Below are positions 7,167-16,272 of a stretch of 64,000 nucleotides of DNA, piece by piece. Each line of letters opens with the position of its first letter. Positions within the stretch are counted from its first letter, which is position 1. The stretch comes from Chitinophagales bacterium (lineage in GTDB: Bacteria > Bacteroidota > Bacteroidia > Chitinophagales > UBA10324). The stretch lies in contig JAIBAY010000002.1 in NCBI GenBank assembly GCA_019694975.1, forward strand, positions 695,252 to 759,251, read 5' to 3'. A program made the position numbers and the translations under genes. The notes under the pieces are model-generated. The model saw only the letters and a list, made by a program, of their open reading frames with translations. It ran no database searches and was not told the origin of the DNA.

Positions 7167-9980
7167 TTACTGCTGCTCCTTTAATCCACCGGATTTATAC
7201 TTTCCTTTGCTCTTCCTGATATTGCAGGCGACCACTTTATATTCCGGGCACATGGCTTCACTGTCACTGATACTGGAAGTGATATTGTTAAGCATAATTT
7301 CAGGAAAATGAAAAGTGGAACTTAATATACCCGGCTTTACTTCATCTGTTATCCTTGCCTTGATGTCCACCTTGCCGCGTGCCGATTCCACGCAAACCAT
7401 GTCACCATCAGCAATAAAATGCCGGGCGGCATCCTGTTCATTGATCAGCAGCACATCTTCGGTGAGTATTTTCGCATTACCGGTACGGCGTGTCATAGCA
7501 CCGCAATTGTAATGTTCCAGTTCACGATTGGTGGTAATTATGTATGGATACGATTTACCATGATGTGCAATCTCCGCTGACTCTTTGAAATCGTTATAGA
7601 TGAATTTTCCCTTCCCTCTTTTAAAGGTGTCGGTGTGCAATATCTCTGTGTCCATTCCGCCCGGAGCAACCGGCCATTGCTTGCCATCATCACCCAGTTC
7701 TTCCCAACGGACACCGGCGAAGAACGGTACCACCTGTGCAATTTCCTCCAACATGGTATCCGGCTGATAATCCGCCTGCGGGTAACCCATACGGTTCATG
7801 ATGTCGGTTATGATCTGACCGTCGCACCTTGTCCCTTCGATGGGTTCGACGATTTTATTTACCCGCTGAATTCTTCTTTCCCCATTGGTAAAAGTTCCGC
7901 TCTTTTCCAGGAACGATGCGCCGGGCAATATGACCGTCGCCAGTTTGGCCGTTTCTGTCATGAACAATTCCTGCACGACGAACAGATCCAGTTTCTTCAA
8001 TGCGGCCACCACATGATGCGTGTTCGGATCAGTTTGTGCCATGTCTTCGCCAATCACCCAGATAGCCTTCAGTTTCCCATTCAGCGCGGCATCATACATC
8101 TGCGGAATTTTATACCCCACATGCTGCGGCAATTTTGCGCCATAAAACTGTTCATACATCAGATGATTCTTCACATCTGTCACATCGAGATAGCCGGCAC
8201 CCTGATGTGGCTGACATCCCATATCCGCCGCACCCTGCACATTGTTTTGTCCGCGCAATGGGTTCACACCAACACCTCTTCTGCCGATGTTGCCCGTTAT
8301 CATGGCAAGATCAGCTATAAGCATCACCGTATAGGTACCCTGATAGTGTTCCGTAACACCCAATCCGTGAAATGACATAGCATTTTTTGCCGTTGCATAG
8401 GTAACAGCTGCATCCTTTACCAGGTTACGGTCAACGCCGGTAAGGCGTTCCATCTCATAGATGTCAAGCGCCAGGATTTGCTGCCTGAATTCGTCGAAGC
8501 CTTCTGTGCGCGCAGCTATGAAGGAGATATCTTCCAGCTTTTTACTGATGATATAATACAGCATCATATTCAGCAAAGCCACATTGGTTCCGGGCCTCAA
8601 CTGCAAGTGATAGTCGGCATATTTGGTAAGCTCGGTTTTTCTCGGATCGATTACGATCAGCTTTTTGCCCTGCATCGCCTTCTGCTTCAGCTTTGCCCCG
8701 GTTACAGGGTGTGCATCCGTAGGGTTGGCGCCGATCACCATCATGCAATCAGTATATTCCAGATCGATAATGGAATTGGTGGCGGCCCCGGTACCAAACG
8801 TACGTTGCATACCCAATGCAGTGGGCGAATGGCAAACGCGTGCACAGCTGTCGATGTTGTTGGTACCGACCACGGCGCGGATAAATTTCTGCATGATATA
8901 GTTCTCTTCATTGGTGCAGCGTGCGGATGAAATACCTGCAATAGCATCAGGGCCGTATTCCGCTTTTATCCGTGTAAGTTGCTCCGCGATAAAGTCATAC
9001 GCCTCCTCCCATGTTGCCTTCTCAAATTGACCATTGCGTTTAATCAATGGTGAGCGCAGTCTGTCAGGATGATTGTAAAATGAAAATGCATATCGTCCCT
9101 TAAGACAGGTGTGACCGCCATTTGCTGCCGCCTCATAAGGTGCCTGAATAGATTTTATTTTGCCTCCTTTCACTGCCACTTCAAGATTGCATCCGACACC
9201 GCAATAAGTACAAACAGTCCTTTCCTTGGTATAAAAAGCCACCGATTTTGATTCAAAAACATCGCTGATGGCAGAGGTAGGGCAAGCCTGTGCGCAGGCG
9301 CCGCAGCTCACACAATCACTTTCAAAAAAGCTGACATCGGCTCCTTTCACAATACGACTGTCGAATCCCCTTCCAGCCATGCTCAATACAAACTGACCCT
9401 GAATTTCATCACAGGCCCGCACGCAGCGAAAGCAATTGATGCACTTCGACAAATCGGAAGTCATATACGGATGGCTCAGGTCCTTGCTTCTGCCAAGATG
9501 ATTCCGGCCTTCAGGATAACGCACGTCACGAACACCAACTCTGGCAGCAACGGTCTGCAGTTCACAATTATTATTTACTTCACAGGTAAGGCAATCGAGC
9601 GGATGATCCGTTAAAACCAGTTCAATGATATTCTTGCGCAGTCGCTGTATCCTTTCAGACTCAGGATAAATAAAAGAACCGGGCACCACTGGAGTATGAC
9701 AGGATGCCTGTGCCTTCACCGGCCCTCCTTTAACGAGTGCCACATCTACACTGCAAACCCTGCAGGAACCAAATGGATCAAGATGCGGTGCATCACATAA
9801 AGTTGGAATGGCCTGCTTGCCAAAATGGCGACGCATAAAGGATAAGATAGTTTCCCCTTCCCTGATGTCATAAGGTTTATCATCAATGAAAGCAGCCGGT
9901 AACCTGGCAATGCCGTTGCCGTTTGCCATGGAACCATTACCGTTCAGTTCCTTTTTGATCGATAGGGTTTCTGTTTTCAT
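7167..9980 (-). CDS. fdhF: NAD-linked formate dehydrogenase, molybdopterin catalytic subunit
   Basis: This 937-residue cytoplasmic enzyme oxidises formate to CO2. It has an N-terminal NuoG-like part with a 2Fe-2S set (C62, C73, C76, C94) and a His-ligated 4Fe-4S set (H126, C130, C133, C139). Two ferredoxin clusters follow (C180/183/186/190 and C223/226/229/233). The FDH core has its own 4Fe-4S set (C257, C260, C264, C292). The Mo ligand is C383 in ARVCHSP, encoded TGC, so this is a Cys and not a Sec enzyme. The C-terminal molydopterin-binding domain is complete. It starts 4 bp after the stop of the upstream diaphorase gene, so the two form an operon. No fdhD or molybdopterin genes lie nearby. 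Confidence 0.92.
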   Translation of the reverse strand: MKTETLSIKKELNGNGSMANGNGIARLPAAFIDDKPYDIREGETILSFMRRHFGKQAIPTLCDAPHLDPFGSCRVCSVDVALVKGGPVKAQASCHTPVVPGSFIYPESERIQRLRKNIIELVLTDHPLDCLTCEVNNNCELQTVAARVGVRDVRYPEGRNHLGRSKDLSHPYMTSDLSKCINCFRCVRACDEIQGQFVLSMAGRGFDSRIVKGADVSFFESDCVSCGACAQACPTSAISDVFESKSVAFYTKERTVCTYCGVGCNLEVAVKGGKIKSIQAPYEAAANGGHTCLKGRYAFSFYNHPDRLRSPLIKRNGQFEKATWEEAYDFIAEQLTRIKAEYGPDAIAGISSARCTNEENYIMQKFIRAVVGTNNIDSCARVCHSPTALGMQRTFGTGAATNSIIDLEYTDCMMVIGANPTDAHPVTGAKLKQKAMQGKKLIVIDPRKTELTKYADYHLQLRPGTNVALLNMMLYYIISKKLEDISFIAARTEGFDEFRQQILALDIYEMERLTGVDRNLVKDAAVTYATAKNAMSFHGLGVTEHYQGTYTVMLIADLAMITGNIGRRGVGVNPLRGQNNVQGAADMGCQPHQGAGYLDVTDVKNHLMYEQFYGAKLPQHVGYKIPQMYDAALNGKLKAIWVIGEDMAQTDPNTHHVVAALKKLDLFVVQELFMTETAKLATVILPGASFLEKSGTFTNGERRIQRVNKIVEPIEGTRCDGQIITDIMNRMGYPQADYQPDTMLEEIAQVVPFFAGVRWEELGDDGKQWPVAPGGMDTEILHTDTFKRGKGKFIYNDFKESAEIAHHGKSYPYIITTNRELEHYNCGAMTRRTGNAKILTEDVLLINEQDAARHFIADGDMVCVESARGKVDIKARITDEVKPGILSSTFHFPEIMLNNITSSISDSEAMCPEYKVVACNIRKSKGKYKSGGLKEQQ

Positions 9981-9983
9981 CCT

Positions 9984-11648
9984 TTATGAATTTTGAAAGT
10001 AAGGAGACAATTCTTCTTCAAAATATTGCAGCGCATTACGCATAGCGAGTGGTAAACCGCCGCCAAGGGCACACAACGATCCAATTTCCATGGTGTTGAG
10101 CAAATCGCCGAACAACAACGGGTCAATTTTGTAATCTTCCGACTGTGCTTTCTGCAGCAATTCATAACCGCGTGTAGCGCCCAGCCGGCAGGGAAAACAT
10201 TTGCCACAGCTTTCATGGGCAGTAAACTGAAAGAGATGCTCCAGGTATTGAATCAGCGGAAATGATTGTGGAATGCATACCACCGAAGCATGTCCGAGCA
10301 GAAATCCATTTTGTGCAAATGATTCGAAGTCGATAGTGAGGCTGTCAATTTTCCCGACAGGCACCAATCCTCCCAGCGGACCACCGATATGCAATGCCTT
10401 TACATCTGTTTTGAATCCCTTACCAAAATCATCCACCACATAACGAAGCGGTGTACCCATCTCCACCTCACAGATGCCCGGACGGTTGAAGAATCCATCG
10501 AGCGAAATCAGCTTGGTGCCTGTTGATTTACCTTTGCCAACAGCGGCGAAAACCTTGCCGCCCTTCTCCAGTATAAAAGGGATGCATGCCAGCGTTTCTA
10601 CATTATTGACCACCGTTGGTTTGTTAAACAAACCGTGTTGAACCGGATAGGGCGGCCTTACGCGCACTTCGGGGCGCTGGCCTTCTATGCTCGACAGCAG
10701 CGCAGTTTCTTCACCGCAGATATAAGCTCCCTGTGCAGCAATAATTTTAAATTCGAAATTGAAACCTGTATCAAGAATATTCTTACCGCAATAACCTGCT
10801 GCAACCAAATCATTAACTGCCTGCTGCGTGATGCGGATGGCTTCCGGATATTCACCGCGGATGTAGATCACACCAACAGTAGCGCCGGCAATAAATCCGG
10901 CTGCTATCATTCCGTACAACAGTGCATGCGGTTGTTGTTCCAGCAAGTAGCGGTCGCTGTAGGCTCCGGGATCACCTTCATCAGCATTGCAAACGATAAA
11001 TTTCTGATTGCTCACCTCCTTCCGGCAGGCGTCCAGTTTATATGCAATCGGGAATCCGGCGCCGCCTCTTCCGCGCAGCCCTGATATTTTCAACTCTTCC
11101 AGCAATACTTCCGGTGCGCTGCGCAGTGCCGTGCTGAGTGATTCATAATATTTTTCCAGGCCGGGAAATTCACCTGTAAGCACCTGAACACCATGACCGG
11201 CAACATGATAATGATCGTTCACCGATAACGGAGCATCCGTTACTGCGACGCTCCGGAAATCCGTCTCCACTGCTTTGCCTGAAAAACTCATGCCGCCAAA
11301 ATGAAAGGCGCTGTTTTCATGACATCTGCCCAGGCAACACATCTCACCGATTTCCCCTTCGCTGAAATAATGGCTGAGTTTTTTCCTTAGCTCATCCTGT
11401 GTGCCGGCTGTAAGGCAAGCGCTGCCATTGCAGACATAAACTTTTTTGTTACTGTTTTCCGGCCTCAGGAAATCGTAGAAAGAAACGGCACCATAAACAT
11501 TCGCTGTGCCCATGACAAACTCTTCCGCCAGCGTTGCAATGGCTTCAGCTGAAGGGGTACCTTTACCTTTGGCTGCCAGCCCGATTTCTTCAAACAGGTT
11601 TTTATTCCAACCTTTTCTTCCCGATAGTTCACTGAGATTTTTTGACAT
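9984..11648 (-). CDS. Formate dehydrogenase diaphorase subunit, NuoE-NuoF fusion
   Basis: This 554-residue protein passes electrons from the formate dehydrogenase to NAD+. Residues 1-110 are NuoE-like with the thioredoxin-fold 2Fe-2S set C73, C78, C105, C109. From about 165 the NuoF part follows: GLRGRGGAGFP (190-200, NADH/FMN), CNADEGDPGAYSDR (220-233), GAYICGEETAL (307-317), and the 4Fe-4S set C481, C484, C487, C526. Separate FdsG and FdsB subunits of known soluble formate dehydrogenases are here one chain. It is the first gene of the operon, with the catalytic subunit directly behind. ATG at 11648. Confidence 0.9.
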   Translation of the reverse strand: MSKNLSELSGRKGWNKNLFEEIGLAAKGKGTPSAEAIATLAEEFVMGTANVYGAVSFYDFLRPENSNKKVYVCNGSACLTAGTQDELRKKLSHYFSEGEIGEMCCLGRCHENSAFHFGGMSFSGKAVETDFRSVAVTDAPLSVNDHYHVAGHGVQVLTGEFPGLEKYYESLSTALRSAPEVLLEELKISGLRGRGGAGFPIAYKLDACRKEVSNQKFIVCNADEGDPGAYSDRYLLEQQPHALLYGMIAAGFIAGATVGVIYIRGEYPEAIRITQQAVNDLVAAGYCGKNILDTGFNFEFKIIAAQGAYICGEETALLSSIEGQRPEVRVRPPYPVQHGLFNKPTVVNNVETLACIPFILEKGGKVFAAVGKGKSTGTKLISLDGFFNRPGICEVEMGTPLRYVVDDFGKGFKTDVKALHIGGPLGGLVPVGKIDSLTIDFESFAQNGFLLGHASVVCIPQSFPLIQYLEHLFQFTAHESCGKCFPCRLGATRGYELLQKAQSEDYKIDPLLFGDLLNTMEIGSLCALGGGLPLAMRNALQYFEEELSPYFQNS

Positions 11649-11675
11649 GGCTAAGGAGGCTGAATGCGCGATTTA

Positions 11676-11683
11676 CAAATGTA
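11676..11683 (-). promoter_or_regulatory. Candidate -7 element of the formate dehydrogenase operon
   Basis: On the minus strand this is TACATTTG, a full match to TAnnTTTG, 28 bp before the ATG. No convincing -33 TTG was found, so support is modest. Confidence 0.35.
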
Positions 11684-11825
11684 ACGTAATTTGATGTTTC
11701 TTTTCGCAGGCAGAACAGCCTGAGGCCATATGCATCCCGAAGTCCGGAACATCTGCACCACGCAATACTATCGCCGGCATTTAGCTAGCCGGGCATTTGA
11801 AGTCTTATCCATTCATTTAAATGTT

Positions 11826-12494
11826 TCAGATCCTGCCAGGATATTGATATGGATGATGCGGAGTGTGATATCTTAAAGGCGTAGTGAGTTCATATTTGCC
11901 ATTCTCCCGTTTTTCCATCACAAAATATTCGCAGTTATGTGGATTGGCGACGGTCTCAAATTTTTCTACGGTCCAGCGATACCAACGCATCAGGAATACC
12001 CGAATGGTCATTCCATGGGTAACAATAACAACGTTGGGAGGAAAAGTCGCCTTTTCAAAATCACGGAACAATGTGTCAAAGAATCCGCTGACACGGTCAT
12101 AAACATCAGCACAAGACTCACCATCGGCAATCCGGTAATAAAATGTTCCGAAAGCATCTCGTTCATCATCGAGCATCCTTTTTTTATCCGCCGTGCGGAG
12201 ATGTCCCCATTCCTGTTCCCTGATACGTGGCTCTTCCCTGATTAATATGCTGTTGCCGTCAAAGCTGTGCAAGATACCTTCACAGGTCATGCGGGTTCGC
12301 CAGTGAGGAGAAACATAAAACATGACCGGCTCTTTGCCGATGATGGATGAAAGTTTTCTGCCTGCTTCTACAGATTGACTCACACCTTTCTCACTGAGCT
12401 CAAGTGCATAGTCGGGACGCTCAGCATAAATCGTGCGGTCCACATTGCCTCTTGATTCGCCATGCCTGATCAGTACAATTCTATGTGGTTTCAT
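11826..12494 (-). CDS. Histidine phosphatase family protein (phosphoglycerate mutase-like)
   Basis: This is a 222-residue cytoplasmic phosphatase of the histidine phosphatase superfamily. It shows the catalytic RHGES (R10, H11) and the second His in VTHGMTIR near residue 160. REQEWGH around 93-99 gives the usual acidic region. The substrate cannot be read from sequence; close relatives include phosphohistidine and sugar-phosphate phosphatases. Length is normal. It stands alone, with the Nudix gene upstream on the same strand across a gap that holds no recognisable gene. Confidence 0.85.
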   Translation of the reverse strand: MKPHRIVLIRHGESRGNVDRTIYAERPDYALELSEKGVSQSVEAGRKLSSIIGKEPVMFYVSPHWRTRMTCEGILHSFDGNSILIREEPRIREQEWGHLRTADKKRMLDDERDAFGTFYYRIADGESCADVYDRVSGFFDTLFRDFEKATFPPNVVIVTHGMTIRVFLMRWYRWTVEKFETVANPHNCEYFVMEKRENGKYELTTPLRYHTPHHPYQYPGRI

Positions 12495-12786
12495 GAATGG
12501 TATGTTTTTATTTTTTTTGCAAATGGCTATAGGTATTCTTTTTCCTACATGTTGGAAAAGATATAAGCGAGGGAAGTTATAGGTTTTTCAGTTTTATTAA
12601 GAGGTTGCCACTCACAATGCCCTTGCAGCAGCATAACTGCACCTTAAAAATATTGAGCAAACTCAATTGACAACAACAGGATAGATTCTGGTATTGCCAT
12701 ACAAGTTTCACTTGCGGAGCAGACAAATAATACGGTCTCCAGTGCTATTCAATAATCCGGATGAGTTATACCCTGTAAGCTTCCCT

Positions 12787-13422
12787 TCAAACATCTCCAA
12801 TAATACTTTCCAGCTCACTTAGTATCATGGCGGTGGCTCCCCATACTTTATGTCCGTTTATATTATAGTATGGTGCATTGATTTTAGCATTGTGCTGGCC
12901 ATTAAATGTTGCGTTGCTTTTTATGGAAGGATTCATTATAAGGCGTATATCTGTTTCGATAATTGCCTTGACTTCCACCTCATTTTTTTGCACCGGTTGT
13001 TTCTCCTGCACAAATCCGACAAATGGTTTCACCAGGTTATTACTCACGGGAATATACAAGCTTGTGAGTGCACCAATCACTTCAATCTTGTTACGGTCAA
13101 TGCCAATTTCCTCATTGGCTTCACGCAGGGCAGTATTTTGCAGGTCAATATCTCCATCCTCGAACCTTCCGCCGGGAAAGCTGACCTGTCCGCTGTGCGC
13201 ACCCTGCTCTTCAGGCCGGAGCATTAACCAGGTACAGATGTTTTCCCTGTCGGGAAAAAAACAAATAAGGACTGCACTCAGCCTTGGATCCGGATGTTTT
13301 GCTGCATAAAATTCCTTCATCGTAATGCGCCGTTCAGGCGCCATCTTAAACTGTGCAGCTTCGCCTGGAAGCGGTTGCTGCAAACGTTGTCTTAGTTTTT
13401 CTATGAAAGCATGATAATGCAT
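12787..13422 (-). CDS. Nudix hydrolase, probable CoA pyrophosphatase
   Basis: This is a 211-residue protein if started at the ATG at 13422; the longer frame to 13524 adds 34 residues that look non-coding. The Nudix box is clear (GGRFEDGD then REANEEIGI), preceded by GAHSGQVSFPGG. That LLxxR..HxGQVxFPGG context is typical of the NudL/CoAse subgroup, which cleaves CoA and CoA thioesters to phosphopantetheine and 3',5'-ADP. The start MHYHAFIEKLRQRL resembles the N-terminal helix of relatives. It is probably cytoplasmic and monocistronic. Confidence 0.85.
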   Translation of the reverse strand: MHYHAFIEKLRQRLQQPLPGEAAQFKMAPERRITMKEFYAAKHPDPRLSAVLICFFPDRENICTWLMLRPEEQGAHSGQVSFPGGRFEDGDIDLQNTALREANEEIGIDRNKIEVIGALTSLYIPVSNNLVKPFVGFVQEKQPVQKNEVEVKAIIETDIRLIMNPSIKSNATFNGQHNAKINAPYYNINGHKVWGATAMILSELESIIGDV

Positions 13423-13647
13423 GAATGATGCATAAAAAAAATTAAGGATAATGACTATGATATCAACTGTACCCTGGCGGACATTGCTGATCAGGATCTT
13501 CGTACAGTTTATACCATGCGGCAATCAAATGAATGAAGGAATACTTTCTTTATCCCACTTGAAGTATGAAAGCATCCTAACCACCCGCCCTGTTCTTCAG
13601 TAAAGTTCCACCAATGATGCTTAAAGAACATCACCATCGCTTGCCGG

Positions 13648-14919
13648 CTATTCGGCAATCACGAGGAAATAATTTTTCTTGCCCTTTTGCAATAAGAGGT
13701 AACGCTGATTGATCAGGTCGGCAGATTTAATCATATCATCTGCACCGGCGATTCTTTTGTTTACGGCAACGCCTTTACCCTGTATCATGCGGCGGGCTTC
13801 TCCCCTGGAAGGAAAAAACTGCGTCTCATCCACTAGCAGTCGCATCACCTCCAATCCATTTTCAAAAAGCGACTTGCTGATTTTTTTAGTGGGCACTCCT
13901 TCAAATATTTCTTCAAAGTCGCGGTCGGTGAGTTGCTGTAATGCATCGCCTGCCAATTGTCCAAACAGGATGGCTGAAGCACGGACAGCCTTCTCGTAAT
14001 CATCCGCTGAATGCACCCTGATGGTGATGTCTTTAGCCAATGCCTGCTGCAACAGGCGCAGGTGCGGTCCGGCTGCATGGCTGGCTTCGATCGATTCAAT
14101 TTCAGCCACATTCATCAGCGTAAAAATCCGCAGGTACCTGCCAGCGTCTTCATCAGACACGTTCAGCCAGAACTGGTAGAATTTATAAGGTGAAGTAAGT
14201 GAAGGATCCAGAAACACATTTCCCTTTTCAGACTTGCCGAATTTCTTTCCATCACTTTGCGTGATGAGCGGACTCGTTACTGCAAACACTTCATTACCCG
14301 ACTTCCTTCTCGACAATTCGATGCCTGCTGTAATATTACCCCACTGGTCAGAGCCGCCCATCTGTAAGGTACAGCCACGGTGCAGGTTGAGCCAGTAATA
14401 ATCGTAACCCTGCAAAAGCTGATAAGTAAACTCAGTGTATGAAATGCCGGTCTCCAGCCGGCTCTTCACCGAATCTTTCGCCATCATATAATTCACCGTA
14501 AGGTGTTTACCGACATCACGGAGGAAGTCAAGCACCGTCATCTGTTTGTACCATTCATAGTTGTTCTCTATCACGGCAGCATAGTTGCCGGTAAAGTCGA
14601 GAAACCTGCCAAGCTGCAGCCTGATCTTTTCTTCATTGGCTCTGATGGCATCTTCCGACAATAATTTCCTTTCTTCTGATTTTCCGGAAGGATCACCTAT
14701 CATGCCGGTGGCGCCACCAACGAGCGCAATCGGCCGGTGGCCTGCCCGCTGAAAATGTGTAAGCAACATGATCTGCACCAGATTACCAATGCCCAGCGAT
14801 GGTGCGGATGGGTCAAAGCCAATGTAACCAGTTCGTGATCCGCTGTTCAGGTGTTCTTCTGTTCCGGGAGTAGCGTCAAAATACAAACCACGCCACTTGA
14901 GTTCATCCATAAAATTCAT
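13648..14919 (-). CDS. tyrS: Tyrosyl-tRNA synthetase
   Basis: This is a 423-residue class I aminoacyl-tRNA synthetase charging tRNA-Tyr. Rossmann motifs GFDPSAPS and GGATGMIGDPSGKSEER are typical of bacterial TyrRS, and QMGGSDQWGNI binds tyrosine. The KMSKS loop appears as KFGKS. An S4 RNA-binding domain closes the protein (about 355-420). The first signature motif reads GIGN at 43-46, where most bacteria have HIGH or HIGN, so the first His is missing. ATG at 14919 is chosen; the open frame to 14988 adds a tail not seen in the family. ATG at 14910 is also possible. Confidence 0.95.
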   Translation of the reverse strand: MNFMDELKWRGLYFDATPGTEEHLNSGSRTGYIGFDPSAPSLGIGNLVQIMLLTHFQRAGHRPIALVGGATGMIGDPSGKSEERKLLSEDAIRANEEKIRLQLGRFLDFTGNYAAVIENNYEWYKQMTVLDFLRDVGKHLTVNYMMAKDSVKSRLETGISYTEFTYQLLQGYDYYWLNLHRGCTLQMGGSDQWGNITAGIELSRRKSGNEVFAVTSPLITQSDGKKFGKSEKGNVFLDPSLTSPYKFYQFWLNVSDEDAGRYLRIFTLMNVAEIESIEASHAAGPHLRLLQQALAKDITIRVHSADDYEKAVRASAILFGQLAGDALQQLTDRDFEEIFEGVPTKKISKSLFENGLEVMRLLVDETQFFPSRGEARRMIQGKGVAVNKRIAGADDMIKSADLINQRYLLLQKGKKNYFLVIAE

Positions 14920-15186
14920 GCGTACTGTTTTGCGGTAAAAATAGGGAATGAGAACCAGCAAATGATCACGCAGCCGGCCTGAAAACAAAAGGCAGCTGTA
15001 AGTGTCTTATGCAACTCTACAATTGCTGCCTCCCTTTTCTTCAACATCAATTACAACATACCATGCATGATGCTTTATCAGGAGAGTATGATATTTGAAC
15101 CGCGTGTTTCGTTCAGAATAAAAAATTTACTTTTACAATACCGATACTGGGGAGTCGTTTACCGGGGGCAACTATCAAACCAAAAC

Positions 15187-16272
15187 ATGAGAAAAACACT
15201 GTCTACTGTTGCGATACTGTTATGCACCTGCTCGGGTGCTTTTTCACAATTTTACAAGTACAGCAATGAGTTTCTCAGCATTGGCATCGGTGCCCGCGGG
15301 CTGGCCATGTCAGGCGCACAGGTTGCCTCCGTCAGCGATGTCACAGCAGGTTACTGGAATCCGGCAGGCCTGGCGCTGATTGACAAAAAATTTGATCTCG
15401 GCCTCATGCATGCCGAATACTTCGCCGGCATTGCAAAATTTGATTACGCCGGCATTGCACTTCCGATGCAGGAAAAAAACAGGATGCTTGCTTTTTCAAT
15501 TATCCGGTTTGGTGTTGACGATATTCCCAACACACTTTTCCTTATTGAGCCGGACGGCAGTGTCAACTATGATAATGTAACCACCTTTTCAGTAGCTGAT
15601 TATGCAGGGCTGATTTCCTATGCACAAAAATTACCTGTGGAAGGATTACGCATTGGCGGCAACCTGAAGATTATACACCGAACTGTTGGCTCCTTTGCTT
15701 CGTCTTGGGGTGTGGGGCTGGATGCAGGCCTTCAATATGACAAAAACAAATGGCAGTTTGGACTGATGGCAAAAGACATAACTACAACATTTAATGCATG
15801 GTCTTTTAATTTTACCGAAGAAGAACAAGCTGTATTTGCTTCCACACAGAATGTGATTCCGGAAAATTCGGTGGAGCTCACGGCGCCCAAAATAATACTG
15901 GGTGCAGCCCGTAAGTTTCAATGCGGCAAGAACATCACGCTTTTGCCAGAGCTGGATCTGGATATCACCACCGACGGAAAGAGAAATGTGCTGATCAGCG
16001 CTGCACCTTTCAGTATTGATCCGCATGCAGGTATTGAAGCCGCTTACAAAGAATTGATTTACCTGCGCGGGGGCATCGGTAACATTCAGAAGATCACCAA
16101 CATTGACGGTACAAAAAACATGACAGCACAGCCGAACATCGGTGTAGGGCTGGTGATCAAGAGTATCAGTATTGATTATGCACTTACCAACCTTGGCAGC
16201 CTCTCATCTTCGTTGTACTCCAATGTGTTTTCTGTAAGGATTGCCATCAATAACAAACCGGGAAAGCCGTAG
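15187..16272 (+). CDS. PorV/PorQ family outer-membrane beta-barrel protein
   Basis: This is a 361-residue protein with a signal peptide (MRKTLSTVAILLCTCSGAFS). After it comes FLSIGIGARGLAMSGAQVAS and DVTAGYWNPAGLA, the N-terminal signature of FadL-like PorV/PorQ barrels. In T9SS, PorV escorts cargo from the translocon to the PorU sortase. The stop codon (TAG) directly abuts the ATG of a giant C25 peptidase, so the two are translated together and probably work together. ATG at 15187 is chosen because it starts the signal peptide; the frame is open 40 codons further upstream. It may be PorV itself or a paralogue. Confidence 0.82.
   Translation: MRKTLSTVAILLCTCSGAFSQFYKYSNEFLSIGIGARGLAMSGAQVASVSDVTAGYWNPAGLALIDKKFDLGLMHAEYFAGIAKFDYAGIALPMQEKNRMLAFSIIRFGVDDIPNTLFLIEPDGSVNYDNVTTFSVADYAGLISYAQKLPVEGLRIGGNLKIIHRTVGSFASSWGVGLDAGLQYDKNKWQFGLMAKDITTTFNAWSFNFTEEEQAVFASTQNVIPENSVELTAPKIILGAARKFQCGKNITLLPELDLDITTDGKRNVLISAAPFSIDPHAGIEAAYKELIYLRGGIGNIQKITNIDGTKNMTAQPNIGVGLVIKSISIDYALTNLGSLSSSLYSNVFSVRIAINNKPGKP

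Noticed and set aside
7635-8375. 246-codon plus-strand ORF
   Set aside because: Antisense shadow of the formate dehydrogenase gene; composition rich in His and Cys and no recognisable domain.
8820-8850. Possible selenocysteine in formate dehydrogenase
   Set aside because: The active-site codon is TGC (Cys), with no in-frame TGA.
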